From contig SFOH01000002.1 in assembly GCA_004552485.1 (NCBI GenBank), forward strand, positions 1-64,000: a stretch of DNA of 64,000 nucleotides. The letters run 5' to 3'. The translations under genes were made by a program, and so were the position numbers. Position 1 is the first letter of the stretch; every line of letters starts with the position of its first letter. Under the pieces are notes generated by a model. It was not told the origin of the DNA. It did no database searches and saw only the letters and a list, made by a program, of their open reading frames with translations. Source of the stretch: Bacteroidales bacterium (GTDB lineage Bacteria; Bacteroidota; Bacteroidia; Bacteroidales; Muribaculaceae). Of this stretch, positions 49,529 through 58,691 are shown one piece after another.

Positions 49529-50383
49529 ATGACACTCACACTGACACTCGGAAAGAGAATCGCCTTCTTCGCCTGCATCACGCTGTTCTGCTACATGCTC
49601 ATGGCGCTGCTGTTGCAATTAGTGCTCGGACACACCGGCCAACAGACCGTGTGGCTGCGCATAATGGCCGTCGCCCAGGACCTCATCATGTTCATCCTGC
49701 CCGCCCTCGTCACCGCACTCTTCTGCACGCGCTTGCCTGCGCAGTTCCTGGCCATCAACAGCGGCATCCCGCGCGGCATGACAATCATCGCCGTCTGCAC
49801 GCTCATCTGCTCCATCCCCGCCATGAACGCACTCATCATGTGGAACGAGTCGATACACCTCCCCGGCAACCTCGAGGCCACTTTCCGCGCCGCCGAAGAA
49901 GCCGCGCAGGCCCAGGTGACGCTCCTCCTCGGCCCGAATACCATCATGAACTTCATCGTCAGCCTCCTCATCGTCGGCGTCCTTGCCGGCCTCAGCGAGG
50001 AACTATTCTTCCGTGGCGCCTTCCAGCGGCTGCTGACCACCGGGCGCTGGAACGTGCACACCGCCGTCTGGCTCGTCGCCTTCATCTTCTCGGCCGTTCA
50101 CATGCAGTTCTACGGATTCTTCCCGCGCATGCTCCTCGGCGCTTTCTTCGGATATGCCCTCGTGTGGTCGGGCTCGCTGTGGCTGCCCGTCATCCTCCAC
50201 GTCCTCAACAACAGCGTCTACATCTTCGGCCGCTATTTCTTAGGCGACGACATGGCCAATGCTTCCGCCGTGGACACCATCGGCGCCGACTCCATACCCC
50301 TCATCGTCATCTCCGTCGTGCTCACCGCCCTGGGCCTCACCATCCTCTACCGTCGCCGTGTGCGCCCGGACGCGGAGAATTGA
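49529..50383 (+). CDS. CPBP family intramembrane metalloprotease
   Basis: A 284-residue polytopic membrane protein starting at ATG 49529 (MTLTLTLGKRIAFF). The CPBP/Abi signature is complete: LSEELFFRGAFQRLL (EExxxR), SAVHMQFYGFFPRMLLGAFFGY (HxxxF) and LPVILHVLNNSVYIF (HxxxN). Such proteins cleave or process membrane-bound peptides, for example prenylated or bacteriocin-related substrates; none is identified here. Co-transcribed with trmN6. Confidence 0.9.
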   Translation: MTLTLTLGKRIAFFACITLFCYMLMALLLQLVLGHTGQQTVWLRIMAVAQDLIMFILPALVTALFCTRLPAQFLAINSGIPRGMTIIAVCTLICSIPAMNALIMWNESIHLPGNLEATFRAAEEAAQAQVTLLLGPNTIMNFIVSLLIVGVLAGLSEELFFRGAFQRLLTTGRWNVHTAVWLVAFIFSAVHMQFYGFFPRMLLGAFFGYALVWSGSLWLPVILHVLNNSVYIFGRYFLGDDMANASAVDTIGADSIPLIVISVVLTALGLTILYRRRVRPDAEN

Positions 50384-50394
50384 CAGAAATTTTG

Positions 50395-50402
50395 TATCTT
50401 TG
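50395..50402 (+). promoter_or_regulatory. -7 box (TATCTTTG) for the RelA-like gene
   Basis: A perfect TAnnTTTG, 57 nt before ATG 50460, starting 11 nt after the CPBP stop. No -33 match. Confidence 0.6.
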
Positions 50403-50459
50403 CACACAGAAGGATGCCCGAGCATCCCAACGAATAGGTACGGTTATCTATAATTCACT

Positions 50460-52679
50460 ATGAGTCAAATTCTTACACCCGAGGAGCGGCAGACGCTCGA
50501 GACCAAGTTCGCCCGGCTGCGCACGCTCATGGAGCCGTTCTTGCAGGAGGACGACGACTGGCGGCTCGCCGCCGCCCTCACTCCCCCCGCCGACAGCGAG
50601 GCCGCATACACCCGCGACGCCTTCGGCCTCCATCCCCTGGATCTGGCCATCGACACCGCCATCGTCCTCTGCGACATGGTGAGCCCCGACCGCAGCATGG
50701 TCATCGCCGTGCTCCTGCGCGAAGCCGTCCACGCCGGACTTCTCACCGAAGACAAGGTGCGCGCCGACTGGGGCGACGATATCGCAGACATTGTCTCGCG
50801 CCTGAGCCGCGCCCTCTCCCTGTACGAGCGTCACGCCACCGTCGAGAGCGACAACTTCCGCCGTCTTCTGCTCACCTTTGCCGAAGACCTGCGCGTCATC
50901 ATACTCATGATCTCCGGACGCCTTGCCCTCATGGAGGCCATCAACCACCACCCCGACGAGAAACGCGTGGCGCAGGTTGCCTACGAGAGCGGCTACCTCT
51001 ACGCTCCGCTCGCCCATCGCCTCGGACTCTACGCCATCAAGTCGCGCCTCGAGGACCTCTCGCTCAAATACACTGACCGCGAAACCTTCACCTCCATCGC
51101 CCGCAAGCTCAATCAGACGAAGGTGCGCCGCGACGCCTATATCGCCGACTTTATCGCCCCCGTCAAAGCCAAGCTCGAAGCCGAGGGACTCAAGTTCGAC
51201 ATCAAAGGCCGCACAAAGTCAATCTACTCCATCTGGAACAAGATAAAGAAGCAGAAGACCGACGTCGACCACATTTACGACCTCTTCGCCATCCGCGTCA
51301 TCATCGACGCACCTCCCGAGCGCGAGAAGGCCGAGTGCTGGCTGGCCTACTCCATCGTCACGGACATGTACCGCCCCAACCCCGCGCGCATGAAGGACTG
51401 GATTTCCATCCCCAAGACCAACGGTTACGAGAGCCTGCACATCACCGTCAAGGGCCCCGAAGACCGCTGGGTCGAGGTGCAGATTCGCACACGCCGCATG
51501 GACGAAGTGGCCGAGAAAGGTCTCGCCGCCCACTGGCGTTATAAAGGCGTCAAGGCCGAGCAGGGCCTCGACGTGTGGATGAAGAACGTGCGCGACATCC
51601 TCGAGACCGCCGACACCGGTCCCATGGAGCTCATGAAGAATATGAAGATGGACGTCTACAACAAGGAGGTCTTCGTCTTTACCCCCAAGGGCGACCTCTA
51701 CCGCCTACCCCAGGGCGCAACCGTCCTCGACTTCGCCTTCAACATCCACACCGGCCTCGGTTGCCGCTGCATCGGCGCGCGCGTCAACGACCGCAACTGC
51801 CGCATCAACCACCGTCTCTCCTCCGGCGACACCGTCGACATACTCACCTCCAACACTCAAGCGCCCAAGCGCGACTGGCTCAACTTCGTCGTCACCTCCA
51901 AGGCGCGCAACAAGATTCGCACGGCCCTCAAAGAGCAGGAGAGCCGTACCGCCGAACTCGGCAAAGAGCTGCTTCAGCGCCGCTTCAAGAACCGCAAAAT
52001 CGAGATTGACGAAGCCGCCCTCACACGCCTCATCAAGCGCGTCGGCTACAAAACCGCCACCGAGTTTTTCGCACGCCTCGGCGAGGAGACCCTCGATGTC
52101 AACTCCGTCGTCGACAGCTACCTGGAGCTCATGGAGAAGCCCGAGGCCGAGAAAGCCGTTAGCGCCGAGGAGTTCGTCATGCACACCCCCGCCGACCAGC
52201 AGCCCGACAACGACATCCTCGAAATCAGCTCCGGCGACGGCATCGTCAAAGGCCTCAACTACAAACTCGCACGGTGCTGCAACCCCATCTACGGCGACCA
52301 TGTCTTCGGTTTCATCTCCTCCGAGGGCGTCGTCAAAATCCACCGCAAGGACTGCCCCAACGCCGCGAACATCCGCGAGCGCTATCCCTACCGTCTCATC
52401 CGCGTGCGCTGGAGCGGCAAGTTCGGCGGACAGATGGCCGCCACGCTCCAGATCATCGGCAACGATGACATCGGAATCGTCACCAACATCTCCGCCATCA
52501 TCAACCGCGAGAAAAACTGCTCGCTGCGCAACATCTCCATCAACTCCCACGACGGAATGTTCGACGGCTATGTCACCGTTGGCACGGGCGGCAACGAAGC
52601 CCTCTCCGCCCTCATCAAGAAAATCCGCACCGTCAAGGGCGTCCGCGACGTCAAGCGCGTCGACCAGGGCGGCCGTTAA
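50460..52679 (+). CDS. relA: (p)ppGpp synthetase, RelA/SpoT family, hydrolase domain degenerate
   Basis: A 739-residue long RSH protein. Synthetase domain (about 240-360): GRTKSIYSIWNKIKKQK, DLFAIRVII, RMKDWISIPKTNGYESLH and VEVQIRTRRMDEVAEKGLAAH. TGS domain at about 402-465, helical region, and C-terminal ACT domain at about 660-735. The N-terminal HD domain (about 55-200) lacks its metal ligands: the expected LLHDVVEDT reads LLREAVHAG, and the expected KLADRLHNM reads MISGRLALM. So it should make but not degrade (p)ppGpp, like RelA. The synthetase keeps RxKD (typical of bifunctional Rel) and not ExDD. A hydrolase-competent paralogue must exist elsewhere. Confidence 0.92.
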   Translation: MSQILTPEERQTLETKFARLRTLMEPFLQEDDDWRLAAALTPPADSEAAYTRDAFGLHPLDLAIDTAIVLCDMVSPDRSMVIAVLLREAVHAGLLTEDKVRADWGDDIADIVSRLSRALSLYERHATVESDNFRRLLLTFAEDLRVIILMISGRLALMEAINHHPDEKRVAQVAYESGYLYAPLAHRLGLYAIKSRLEDLSLKYTDRETFTSIARKLNQTKVRRDAYIADFIAPVKAKLEAEGLKFDIKGRTKSIYSIWNKIKKQKTDVDHIYDLFAIRVIIDAPPEREKAECWLAYSIVTDMYRPNPARMKDWISIPKTNGYESLHITVKGPEDRWVEVQIRTRRMDEVAEKGLAAHWRYKGVKAEQGLDVWMKNVRDILETADTGPMELMKNMKMDVYNKEVFVFTPKGDLYRLPQGATVLDFAFNIHTGLGCRCIGARVNDRNCRINHRLSSGDTVDILTSNTQAPKRDWLNFVVTSKARNKIRTALKEQESRTAELGKELLQRRFKNRKIEIDEAALTRLIKRVGYKTATEFFARLGEETLDVNSVVDSYLELMEKPEAEKAVSAEEFVMHTPADQQPDNDILEISSGDGIVKGLNYKLARCCNPIYGDHVFGFISSEGVVKIHRKDCPNAANIRERYPYRLIRVRWSGKFGGQMAATLQIIGNDDIGIVTNISAIINREKNCSLRNISINSHDGMFDGYVTVGTGGNEALSALIKKIRTVKGVRDVKRVDQGGR

Positions 52680-52707
52680 TCACTCATAACTAACACCTAT
52701 TACCCAA

Positions 52708-53520
52708 ATGAAAGCGAAGCTCATCCTCCCCCTCATAGCCGCCGCGCTCATCGCCACCTCCTGCGGCAGCGGCGACCCCCGTCAGCAGCAGACCGACAGC
52801 GCCATGGCCATGAAAGTACGCGTCGACAGCGCCATCGCCGCCGGACAGTATGCCGAGGCCGTTGCCCTTATCGACACAATATCAAAGCGTTATCCCCTCG
52901 CCACCGACGTGCGCAAGAGCCTGATTCCCGTGCGCGCCAAGGCCATGGAGGACTCTATCGTCAAGGCCATCCCTCAGCTTGACCTCGGAATCGCCAACCT
53001 CAAAGGCGCCATCGACACCGAGCGCGCCAAATTTGTCTCGCAGAGCACCTCGGCCAACTTCCCGCCCGTACTCGTATACCGCGGCACCCAGGGCGCCATG
53101 ACCGGCGGCGCGCGCATCCAGGCACGCGTCAGCACCGGCGACGAAGAAGAGCTCAATCCGTGGTACCTCGCCGTCTCCGCCGGCAAAAACATCGGCATCA
53201 GCTCGCTGCAGGTCAGCACCCGCAGCGGCGCGCAGTTCACCGTCGCCGTTCCCGCTTCCGAGTATGAGCAGGCAACCGTGCCCATGGAGAATATGACTCC
53301 ACTTGCACGCCATCTCAGCGACACCGGCGACGCCATCACCTCCATCACTGCCTCCGGCTCGCGCGGCACCGTCCGCATCCCCGTCACCGCAGCTCAGAGC
53401 GACGGCGTCACCGCCGCCTACCGCCTCGTCACCGCCCGCGACTCGCTCCGCTCACTCCTCATGGTCCGCGAGAAAGCCGAGCGCATCCTCCAGCTCGCCC
53501 GCGACCAGTCCGTCAACTGA
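52708..53520 (+). CDS. Hypothetical lipoprotein
   Basis: A 270-residue protein with a lipoprotein signal peptide and lipobox ATSC (Cys19). Residues 30-110 are helical, with a TPR-like start (DSAIAAGQYAEAVALIDTI); the rest is predicted beta-rich (VLVYRGTQGAMTGGARIQARV, WYLAVSAGKNIGISSLQV) with a C-terminal helix. No family is recognised. It lies 28 nt after relA and begins after the leader string CATAACTAACA seen upstream of several genes here. Confidence 0.75.
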   Translation: MKAKLILPLIAAALIATSCGSGDPRQQQTDSAMAMKVRVDSAIAAGQYAEAVALIDTISKRYPLATDVRKSLIPVRAKAMEDSIVKAIPQLDLGIANLKGAIDTERAKFVSQSTSANFPPVLVYRGTQGAMTGGARIQARVSTGDEEELNPWYLAVSAGKNIGISSLQVSTRSGAQFTVAVPASEYEQATVPMENMTPLARHLSDTGDAITSITASGSRGTVRIPVTAAQSDGVTAAYRLVTARDSLRSLLMVREKAERILQLARDQSVN

Positions 53521-53531
53521 CGCACAGCCCG

Positions 53532-54539
53532 TTATTGACAATAGGGCGGGAAGACGAAGTTGCGGTTGAGCCATGCGAAGACGGCCGTGTAGAGCGGCCG
53601 GCGCACGTCCGGAGCGCTCAGGAATAGGTCGTGCATGCCGCCTTCGACGGTCATCTCCGTCAGCGACGGCCCGAGCGTGCGGCCGAAACGTGCGATGTGC
53701 TCAACGTTGAGGACGGCGTCGCCGCGCTGGAACTCGGGCGTCCACTCCGAGCCATAGATGCTGCGCGCGCTGTGCATCAGCAGCGTAGGCACGAGTATGC
53801 GCTCGGGATTGAGCTTCAGCTCGGCCTGTGCGTTCATAATCATGCGAATCCACCCCGCCGTGATAGGCCGCGGCTTTGCCGTTTTCCACTCGTAGTTATA
53901 ATGCCACTCGCCGTGGAAATCGGCCGAGCAACTCTGCGCATAACCGTCGATGGCGTTGCCCTGCGGAACGGCGATTCCCGGGAACGGGCCGCCCAACGTG
54001 CTCATCAGCGGCAGGAGTACCGACCGCATTACGCCTTTGAAGTTGAACTCCAGGAATGGGCTGTTCAGAATCACCGCGTCAACCATCGGCGACGGCTGAA
54101 AACTCATGTAGCAGGCAGCGATGAGTCCGCCTGTGCTGTGACCCAAGAGCACGATATTCTCCACGCCGTTCTCGTGCATGACGTTGAGGGCCGAGTCGAT
54201 GTCGGCATAATAGTCCGAGACACGGCGTGCCTGATAGGGACGGCGTCCGGGCAGCATGCTGCGGCCGTAGCCGTGGAGGTCGACGGCGTAGAAGTTGTAG
54301 AGTGAGTCGACGAATGTGTCGCCCATCTCCGCATTGAAGAAATAGTCGTTGTAGCCATGGATGTAGAGCACGCCGCGATTGCCGGCGCATGGCGCTGTGC
54401 GTCGGATGACAGTGCAGCGGTCGCCGTCGGTGCGCTCCACGCGTGTGTATTCATAGCCGGGCAGCGAGTCGGGCGTCCATTCGCGCGCCGACGCGGCGAA
54501 GGCCGACAAAAGCACCACAAAGAGTAAGAGCTTGCGCAT
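53532..54539 (-). CDS. Exported alpha/beta hydrolase (S33 lysophospholipase-like)
   Basis: A 335-residue protein with a signal peptide (about 1-17, ending ASA). The fold is alpha/beta hydrolase of the serine aminopeptidase / monoacylglycerol lipase type: GVLYIHGYNDYFFNAEMGD, VDLHGYGRS, the nucleophile elbow LLGHSTGGLIAACY, a probable catalytic Asp in QRGDAVLNVEHI and His in EGGMHDLFLS. Likely a periplasmic or surface esterase acting on lipid or acyl esters; substrate unknown. Convergent with the preceding lipoprotein gene (11-nt gap). Confidence 0.87.
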   Translation of the reverse strand: MRKLLLFVVLLSAFAASAREWTPDSLPGYEYTRVERTDGDRCTVIRRTAPCAGNRGVLYIHGYNDYFFNAEMGDTFVDSLYNFYAVDLHGYGRSMLPGRRPYQARRVSDYYADIDSALNVMHENGVENIVLLGHSTGGLIAACYMSFQPSPMVDAVILNSPFLEFNFKGVMRSVLLPLMSTLGGPFPGIAVPQGNAIDGYAQSCSADFHGEWHYNYEWKTAKPRPITAGWIRMIMNAQAELKLNPERILVPTLLMHSARSIYGSEWTPEFQRGDAVLNVEHIARFGRTLGPSLTEMTVEGGMHDLFLSAPDVRRPLYTAVFAWLNRNFVFPPYCQ

Positions 54540-54594
54540 ACGCTAAGTATTAGGTTTGAGTGATGAGTTATGAAGGGGTAGGGGATATGCGAAA

Positions 54595-54629
54595 GCCGCT
54601 GCCCGCCGTAGTGAGGTGGGGGCAGCGGC
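54595..54629 (-). terminator. Hairpin after the DUF5606 gene
   Basis: A perfect 10-bp stem (54595-54604 with 54620-54629), 15-nt loop; on minus followed by TTTCGC, a weak U-tract. Confidence 0.6.
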
Positions 54630-54655
54630 CATGTGAGTGTCAGGTGTGATGGGGA

Positions 54656-55141
54656 TTATTTCTCCTCGGCTTTCTTCTCGGCCTCGAAGGTCTCGGCGGC
54701 GGTAGCGGTGCCGGCGTCAGCGGCTTCGGCAGCCTTGTCCTCGGCGATTTCTTCGTTCTTGAAGTCGGAGATGCCGTTGGAGATGAGCAGGTTATACCAC
54801 TGGAAAACTTTCTTGATGTCGGTGTTGTAGACACGCTCGGCGTCGAAGTCGGGAACGATTTCGGCGAAGTAGGCGCGCATCTTTTCGGGCGACTCAAAGG
54901 CCTTCACGTCGACGGTCTGGCCGCCGGTTTTCTCTTTGATAGCCTCGAAGACATCGTAGAGGGGGAGGTCTTCGCCGGTGGTGTAGATGGCGATGTCACC
55001 GAGCGACATCACTTTGTCGCGTGCGTAGGCGGGCATACGTTTGTGTGATGCGACGTCCTCGACGATGAGCATATTCTTGCCCTGTGACACCAGGGTATAG
55101 AGGCCGGGTTTGCCGGAGATAGAGAGAATTCTTTCTTTCAT
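54656..55141 (-). CDS. DUF5606 domain protein
   Basis: A 161-residue cytoplasmic protein of the Bacteroidetes DUF5606 family: MKERILSISGKPGLYTLVSQ, NMLIVEDVASHKRMPAYAR, SLGDIAIYTTGEDLPL and VYNTDIKKVFQWYNLLISNG. A Glu/Ala/Lys-rich tail (about 130-161) is probably disordered. Function unknown. The leader contains several CTAACA-type repeats (55145-55185). Confidence 0.85.
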   Translation of the reverse strand: MKERILSISGKPGLYTLVSQGKNMLIVEDVASHKRMPAYARDKVMSLGDIAIYTTGEDLPLYDVFEAIKEKTGGQTVDVKAFESPEKMRAYFAEIVPDFDAERVYNTDIKKVFQWYNLLISNGISDFKNEEIAEDKAAEAADAGTATAAETFEAEKKAEEK

Positions 55142-55320
55142 GATGGGTAGTTAGGTGTTAGTGTTAGGTATGAAGTGTTAGATATTTGCTTATAGAAATA
55201 GAACAAAGCAGGGGCCTAAAAGTTTGGCGACAGATGCGAGCGCACGGGCGCCGCACGTTTTGCAAAATTAGTAAAACATTTTCAACCCTGCAACCCCTGC
55301 GGCGTTTTTCCGGGCGCGAC

Positions 55321-56706
55321 TCAGCCGAAGAGAGCGCGGAAGGCGTCGGCGACGCGGGCGACGGGGTGGAGCCGGATGCTGAGCGAAGCCTGGTCGACGG
55401 CTTTGAGGCTGGAGGCGTCGCCGGGCACGAGTATGTCCGTGAGACCCAGGCGCTCGGCTTCGCGGATGCGCTCAGCGAGGCGTGTGACGGGGCGTATCTC
55501 GCCGCTTAGACCTACTTCGCCGGTCATGCTCCATCCACGAGGCACGGGCATGTCGACGTTGCTGGAGAGGATGGCGGCGATGACGCTGAGGTCGAGGGCG
55601 GGGTCGTTGACGCGCAGGCCGCCGGCGATATTCAGGAAGACGTCTTTGGCGCCGAGTTTGAAGCCGACGCGTTTTTCGAGGACGGCGAGGAGCATGTTCA
55701 TGCGGCCGCGGTCGAAGCCGGTGACGGAGCGCTGGGGCGTGCCGTAGACGGCCGACGAGACAAGTGCCTGCGCCTCGACAAGGAGCGGGCGCGCGCCTTC
55801 GAGGGTTACGCCGATGGCGACGCCGGAGAGGGGCTCGGCCTCGGGGTCGGTGACGAGCAGGGCGGAGGGGTTGGTGACTTCGCGGAGGCCGCGCTGCGAC
55901 ATTTCGTAGATGCCGACTTCGGAGGTCGAGCCGAAGCGGTTTTTGATGCCGCGCAGCAGGCGGTACATGTAGCGGGAGTCGCCTTCGAACTGGAGAACGG
56001 CGTCGACGATGTGCTCCAGAACTTTGGGACCGGCGAGGGTGCCTTCTTTGTTGATGTGACCGATGAGGACAACCGGTGTGGCGGTGAGTTTGGCGTACTT
56101 CAGCAGCTGTGCGGCACACTCGCGCACCTGGCTGACCGAGCCGGCCGACGAGTCGAGGGCGTCGGTGGCGATGGTCTGTATGGAGTCGATGATGAGGATG
56201 CCGGGCTGGACAGCCTCGATGTGCTCGAAGATGCGTTCGAGGCTTGTCTCGCAGACGATGAAGACGTTGTCGGAGCCGCGGCCGATGCGGTCGGCGCGCA
56301 TTTTTATCTGCGAGGCGCTCTCTTCGCCGGAGACGTAGAGGATGGTGCGCGACTTGATGGCGAGGATGTTCTGGAGAACGAGTGTGCTCTTGCCGATGCC
56401 GGGTTCGCCTCCGACGAGGACGATTGAGCCGGGCACGAGACCGCCTCCGAGAACGCGGTTGAGCTCGGCTGACGGCATGCGTATGCGCTGCTCTTCGCCC
56501 ACCTTAATCTCGCTGACGGCGACGGGTTCGGACTTGGCGAGTTCGGCGACGGGCGAGGGCGTGCGCGAGGCGGATGAGGTCGCGGCTGTGCGCTCTTCGA
56601 CCATGGTGTTCCACTCGCCGCACTCGGGGCAGCGGCCGACCCATTTCGGGGAGGTGGCGCCGCACGAGGTGCAGCCCCAGATGGTTTTGTATTTTGTCTT
56701 TGCCAT
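55321..56706 (-). CDS. radA: DNA repair protein RadA
   Basis: A 461-residue RecA-like helicase that promotes branch migration in recombination. Start at ATG 56706 (MAKTKYKTIWGCTSCG); upstream in-frame sequence is the antisense phase of other genes. N-terminal zinc finger CTSCG...CPECGEWN, Walker A GGEPGIGKSTLVLQ, RadA-specific KNRFGSTSEVGIYEM, and a C-terminal Lon-protease-like domain (GLRVNDPALDLSVIAAIL). Third gene of the minus-strand operon bioB - trmH-like - radA. Confidence 0.95.
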   Translation of the reverse strand: MAKTKYKTIWGCTSCGATSPKWVGRCPECGEWNTMVEERTAATSSASRTPSPVAELAKSEPVAVSEIKVGEEQRIRMPSAELNRVLGGGLVPGSIVLVGGEPGIGKSTLVLQNILAIKSRTILYVSGEESASQIKMRADRIGRGSDNVFIVCETSLERIFEHIEAVQPGILIIDSIQTIATDALDSSAGSVSQVRECAAQLLKYAKLTATPVVLIGHINKEGTLAGPKVLEHIVDAVLQFEGDSRYMYRLLRGIKNRFGSTSEVGIYEMSQRGLREVTNPSALLVTDPEAEPLSGVAIGVTLEGARPLLVEAQALVSSAVYGTPQRSVTGFDRGRMNMLLAVLEKRVGFKLGAKDVFLNIAGGLRVNDPALDLSVIAAILSSNVDMPVPRGWSMTGEVGLSGEIRPVTRLAERIREAERLGLTDILVPGDASSLKAVDQASLSIRLHPVARVADAFRALFG

Positions 56707-56723
56707 TTTTTTGGGAGGGGGGA

Positions 56724-57491
56724 TTAGGCCTGGCGGCGGAACATTGCGAGGGCGATGGAGGTGGCGACGGCGACGTTGAGGCTTTCGGCGGTGGCGGCGT
56801 CGGCGGGGTAGGGAGGTATGAAGAGCGTGTTGGTGAGCAGGGCGCGGACGTCGTCGGAGACGCCGCGGCCTTCGTTGCCCATGACGAGGACGGCGCTCTG
56901 CGGGAGCGCGGCCGTGTAGATGTTCTCGGCGCGGTGGTCGAGGAGCGTTCCGTAGACGGGGACGCGTTCGGCCAGGTGCGGAAGCTCGTCGGCGAGGTCG
57001 CAGTAGTGGACGGCGACGCGGGCGATGGAACCCATGGTTGCCTGGACGACCTTGGGGTTGAAGGCGTCGACGGTGTCGCGGGATGCGAGGATGTGGCGGA
57101 CGCCCATCCAGTCGGCGACGCGTATGATGGTGCCGAGGTTGCCGGGGTCCTGGATGCGGTCGAGAGCTATAACTAACTGTGTGGCAAGCTCTTCGACGGA
57201 TGGCATCGCGTGGTGTGGCATCTCGTAGACGGCGATGACGGGTGCGGGCGTGGTGAGCGAGGACATGCGCTCGAGGTCGGCGCGCGTGGCGATGGCTACG
57301 TCGTGGCCGCGGAGAAGGTCGGCGTGCTCTTCGGCCCACTTGCGTGTGGCGGCGATGAGGCGCGGCGTGAAATGGGGCAGAGTGTCGGTGACGCACTTGG
57401 TGCCTTCGGCCGTAAAGAGACCGGCCTCGCGGCGGTGGCGGGCATCGGCGAGCTGGCGGACCGACTTGCGTATGGCGTTGGTGAGTTCCAT
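56724..57491 (-). CDS. TrmH/SpoU family RNA 2'-O-methyltransferase
   Basis: A 255-residue SPOUT methyltransferase. N-terminal substrate-binding domain (GLFTAEGTKCVTDTL), then ALDRIQDPGNLGTIIRVADW, AFNPKVVQATMGS, LVMGNEGRGVSDDV and TAESLNVAVATSIALAMF forming the knotted SAM site. It probably methylates rRNA or tRNA ribose; the exact site (TrmH, RlmB or TsnR type) cannot be told. It lies 15 nt after bioB and 17 nt before radA. Confidence 0.9.
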   Translation of the reverse strand: MELTNAIRKSVRQLADARHRREAGLFTAEGTKCVTDTLPHFTPRLIAATRKWAEEHADLLRGHDVAIATRADLERMSSLTTPAPVIAVYEMPHHAMPSVEELATQLVIALDRIQDPGNLGTIIRVADWMGVRHILASRDTVDAFNPKVVQATMGSIARVAVHYCDLADELPHLAERVPVYGTLLDHRAENIYTAALPQSAVLVMGNEGRGVSDDVRALLTNTLFIPPYPADAATAESLNVAVATSIALAMFRRQA

Positions 57492-57506
57492 GGGCAGGGA
57501 GGGGAG

Positions 57507-58472
57507 TCAGAAGGTGTAGCCGGCGTCGCGGGCGAGGTCGCGGTCGGCGTCGATGGTGGAGCCGACGGTGGTGAGCAGGTCGCCGGTGATGCCGCCGTTT
57601 ATGCCCACGCGCATACATTCTATCTGGGCCTCGCGGCTGAGGCGTCGGCGGCCGCCGGCAAAGCGCAGCTGGGTGTGCGGGTGGATTAGGCGGAAGAAGG
57701 CGATGGTGTCTATGATGTCGTCTTCGGAGATGAGCGGCGTGTCGGCGAGGGGCGTGCCGGGAATCGGGCAGAGGATGTTGATGGGGATTGAGTCGGGATG
57801 CGCGCGGCGGAGGGTGAGGGCGAACTCGATGCGCTGGAGCTCGGTTTCGCCCATGCCGATGATGCCGCCGGAGCAAATCTCGAAGCCGAGGGAGCGTGCG
57901 GCCTCGATGGTGCGGAGTTTGTCGTCGATGGTGTGGGTCGTGCAGAGCGTGGCGAAGTGGGAGGGAGCCGACTCGAGGTTGCAGTGATAGCGGCGCACTC
58001 CGGCATCCCACAGCTGTTGTAGCTGCTCGCGGTCGAGGAGACCGAGGCTTGCACAGGTCTCGATGCCGGTCTGCTCGCGGGCTTCGCGCAGGAGACTGCA
58101 TATCTCGGTGAGCGCCTTGCCGCGCACCGCTTTGCCGCTGGCAACGAGTGAGAAGCGGTGGACGCCCTTAGAGGCATTGTGGCGGGCGGCGTCCATGCAC
58201 TCGTTGTGGGGAATCATGGCGTACTCGTCGCAGTGAGTGTTCCAGTGGGCGGACTGGGCGCACCATTTGCAGTTCTCGGAGCAGCGTCCGGAGCGTGCGT
58301 TGACGATTGAGCACGAGTCGAACTGCACGGGGCAGAAGGCGCGGGTCACCTCGGCTGCGGCGTCACGGAGGGCGCGGCGGTCGGTGACGTCGGCGAGGGC
58401 GTAGGCTTCGTCTTCGGTGAGGCTGCCGCCTGCGAGCACCTTCGCCTTTATTTTGTCGATGAATTCTGTCAT
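57507..58472 (-). CDS. bioB: Biotin synthase
   Basis: A 321-residue radical-SAM enzyme that inserts sulfur into dethiobiotin. The radical-SAM cluster motif is CSENCKWCAQS (CxxxCxxC); VASGKAVRGKALTEICSLL, ASLGLLDREQLQQLWDAGVRRYHCNLES, SGGIIGMGET and INILCPIPGTPLAD are family blocks. First gene of an operon with trmH-like and radA, 39 kb from bioGC-bioD. A consensus promoter lies just upstream. No BirA-type operator is recognised. Confidence 0.95.
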   Translation of the reverse strand: MTEFIDKIKAKVLAGGSLTEDEAYALADVTDRRALRDAAAEVTRAFCPVQFDSCSIVNARSGRCSENCKWCAQSAHWNTHCDEYAMIPHNECMDAARHNASKGVHRFSLVASGKAVRGKALTEICSLLREAREQTGIETCASLGLLDREQLQQLWDAGVRRYHCNLESAPSHFATLCTTHTIDDKLRTIEAARSLGFEICSGGIIGMGETELQRIEFALTLRRAHPDSIPINILCPIPGTPLADTPLISEDDIIDTIAFFRLIHPHTQLRFAGGRRRLSREAQIECMRVGINGGITGDLLTTVGSTIDADRDLARDAGYTF

Positions 58473-58497
58473 TTTCGGTTGTCAGTTTATTCAACTG

Positions 58498-58529
58498 CAA
58501 ATTTACGCATTTTCGCGGCCATAACCAAA
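58498..58529 (-). promoter_or_regulatory. Promoter for bioB - trmH - radA
   Basis: On minus: -33 TTTG (58529-58526), 20-nt spacer, -7 TAAATTTG (58505-58498). Confidence 0.83.
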
Positions 58530-58579
58530 CGAAACGGGCAGGTGTGCGCAGGCATTTAAGTATTATTTATGCGAGGCTT

Positions 58580-58610
58580 TTTGCTATTTTTCGGAAAATC
58601 ATTAACTTTG
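58580..58610 (+). promoter_or_regulatory. Promoter for the DUF4923 gene
   Basis: -33 TTTG (58580-58583), 19-nt spacer, -7 TAACTTTG (58603-58610). Back to back with the bioB promoter, about 50 nt apart. Confidence 0.85.
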
Positions 58611-58691
58611 CACGGTTGCGGCGTGTTTAAAATAAGCGCGGCAGCGAGATTTTCAATAAGACATTCAATATAAATAAAGAAAGAAAAAGGC

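Noticed and set aside
56707..58101. N-terminal extension of the radA frame, rich in Arg/Pro/His
   Set aside because: It lies over trmH and bioB in another phase of the same strand; RadA begins at ATG 56706.
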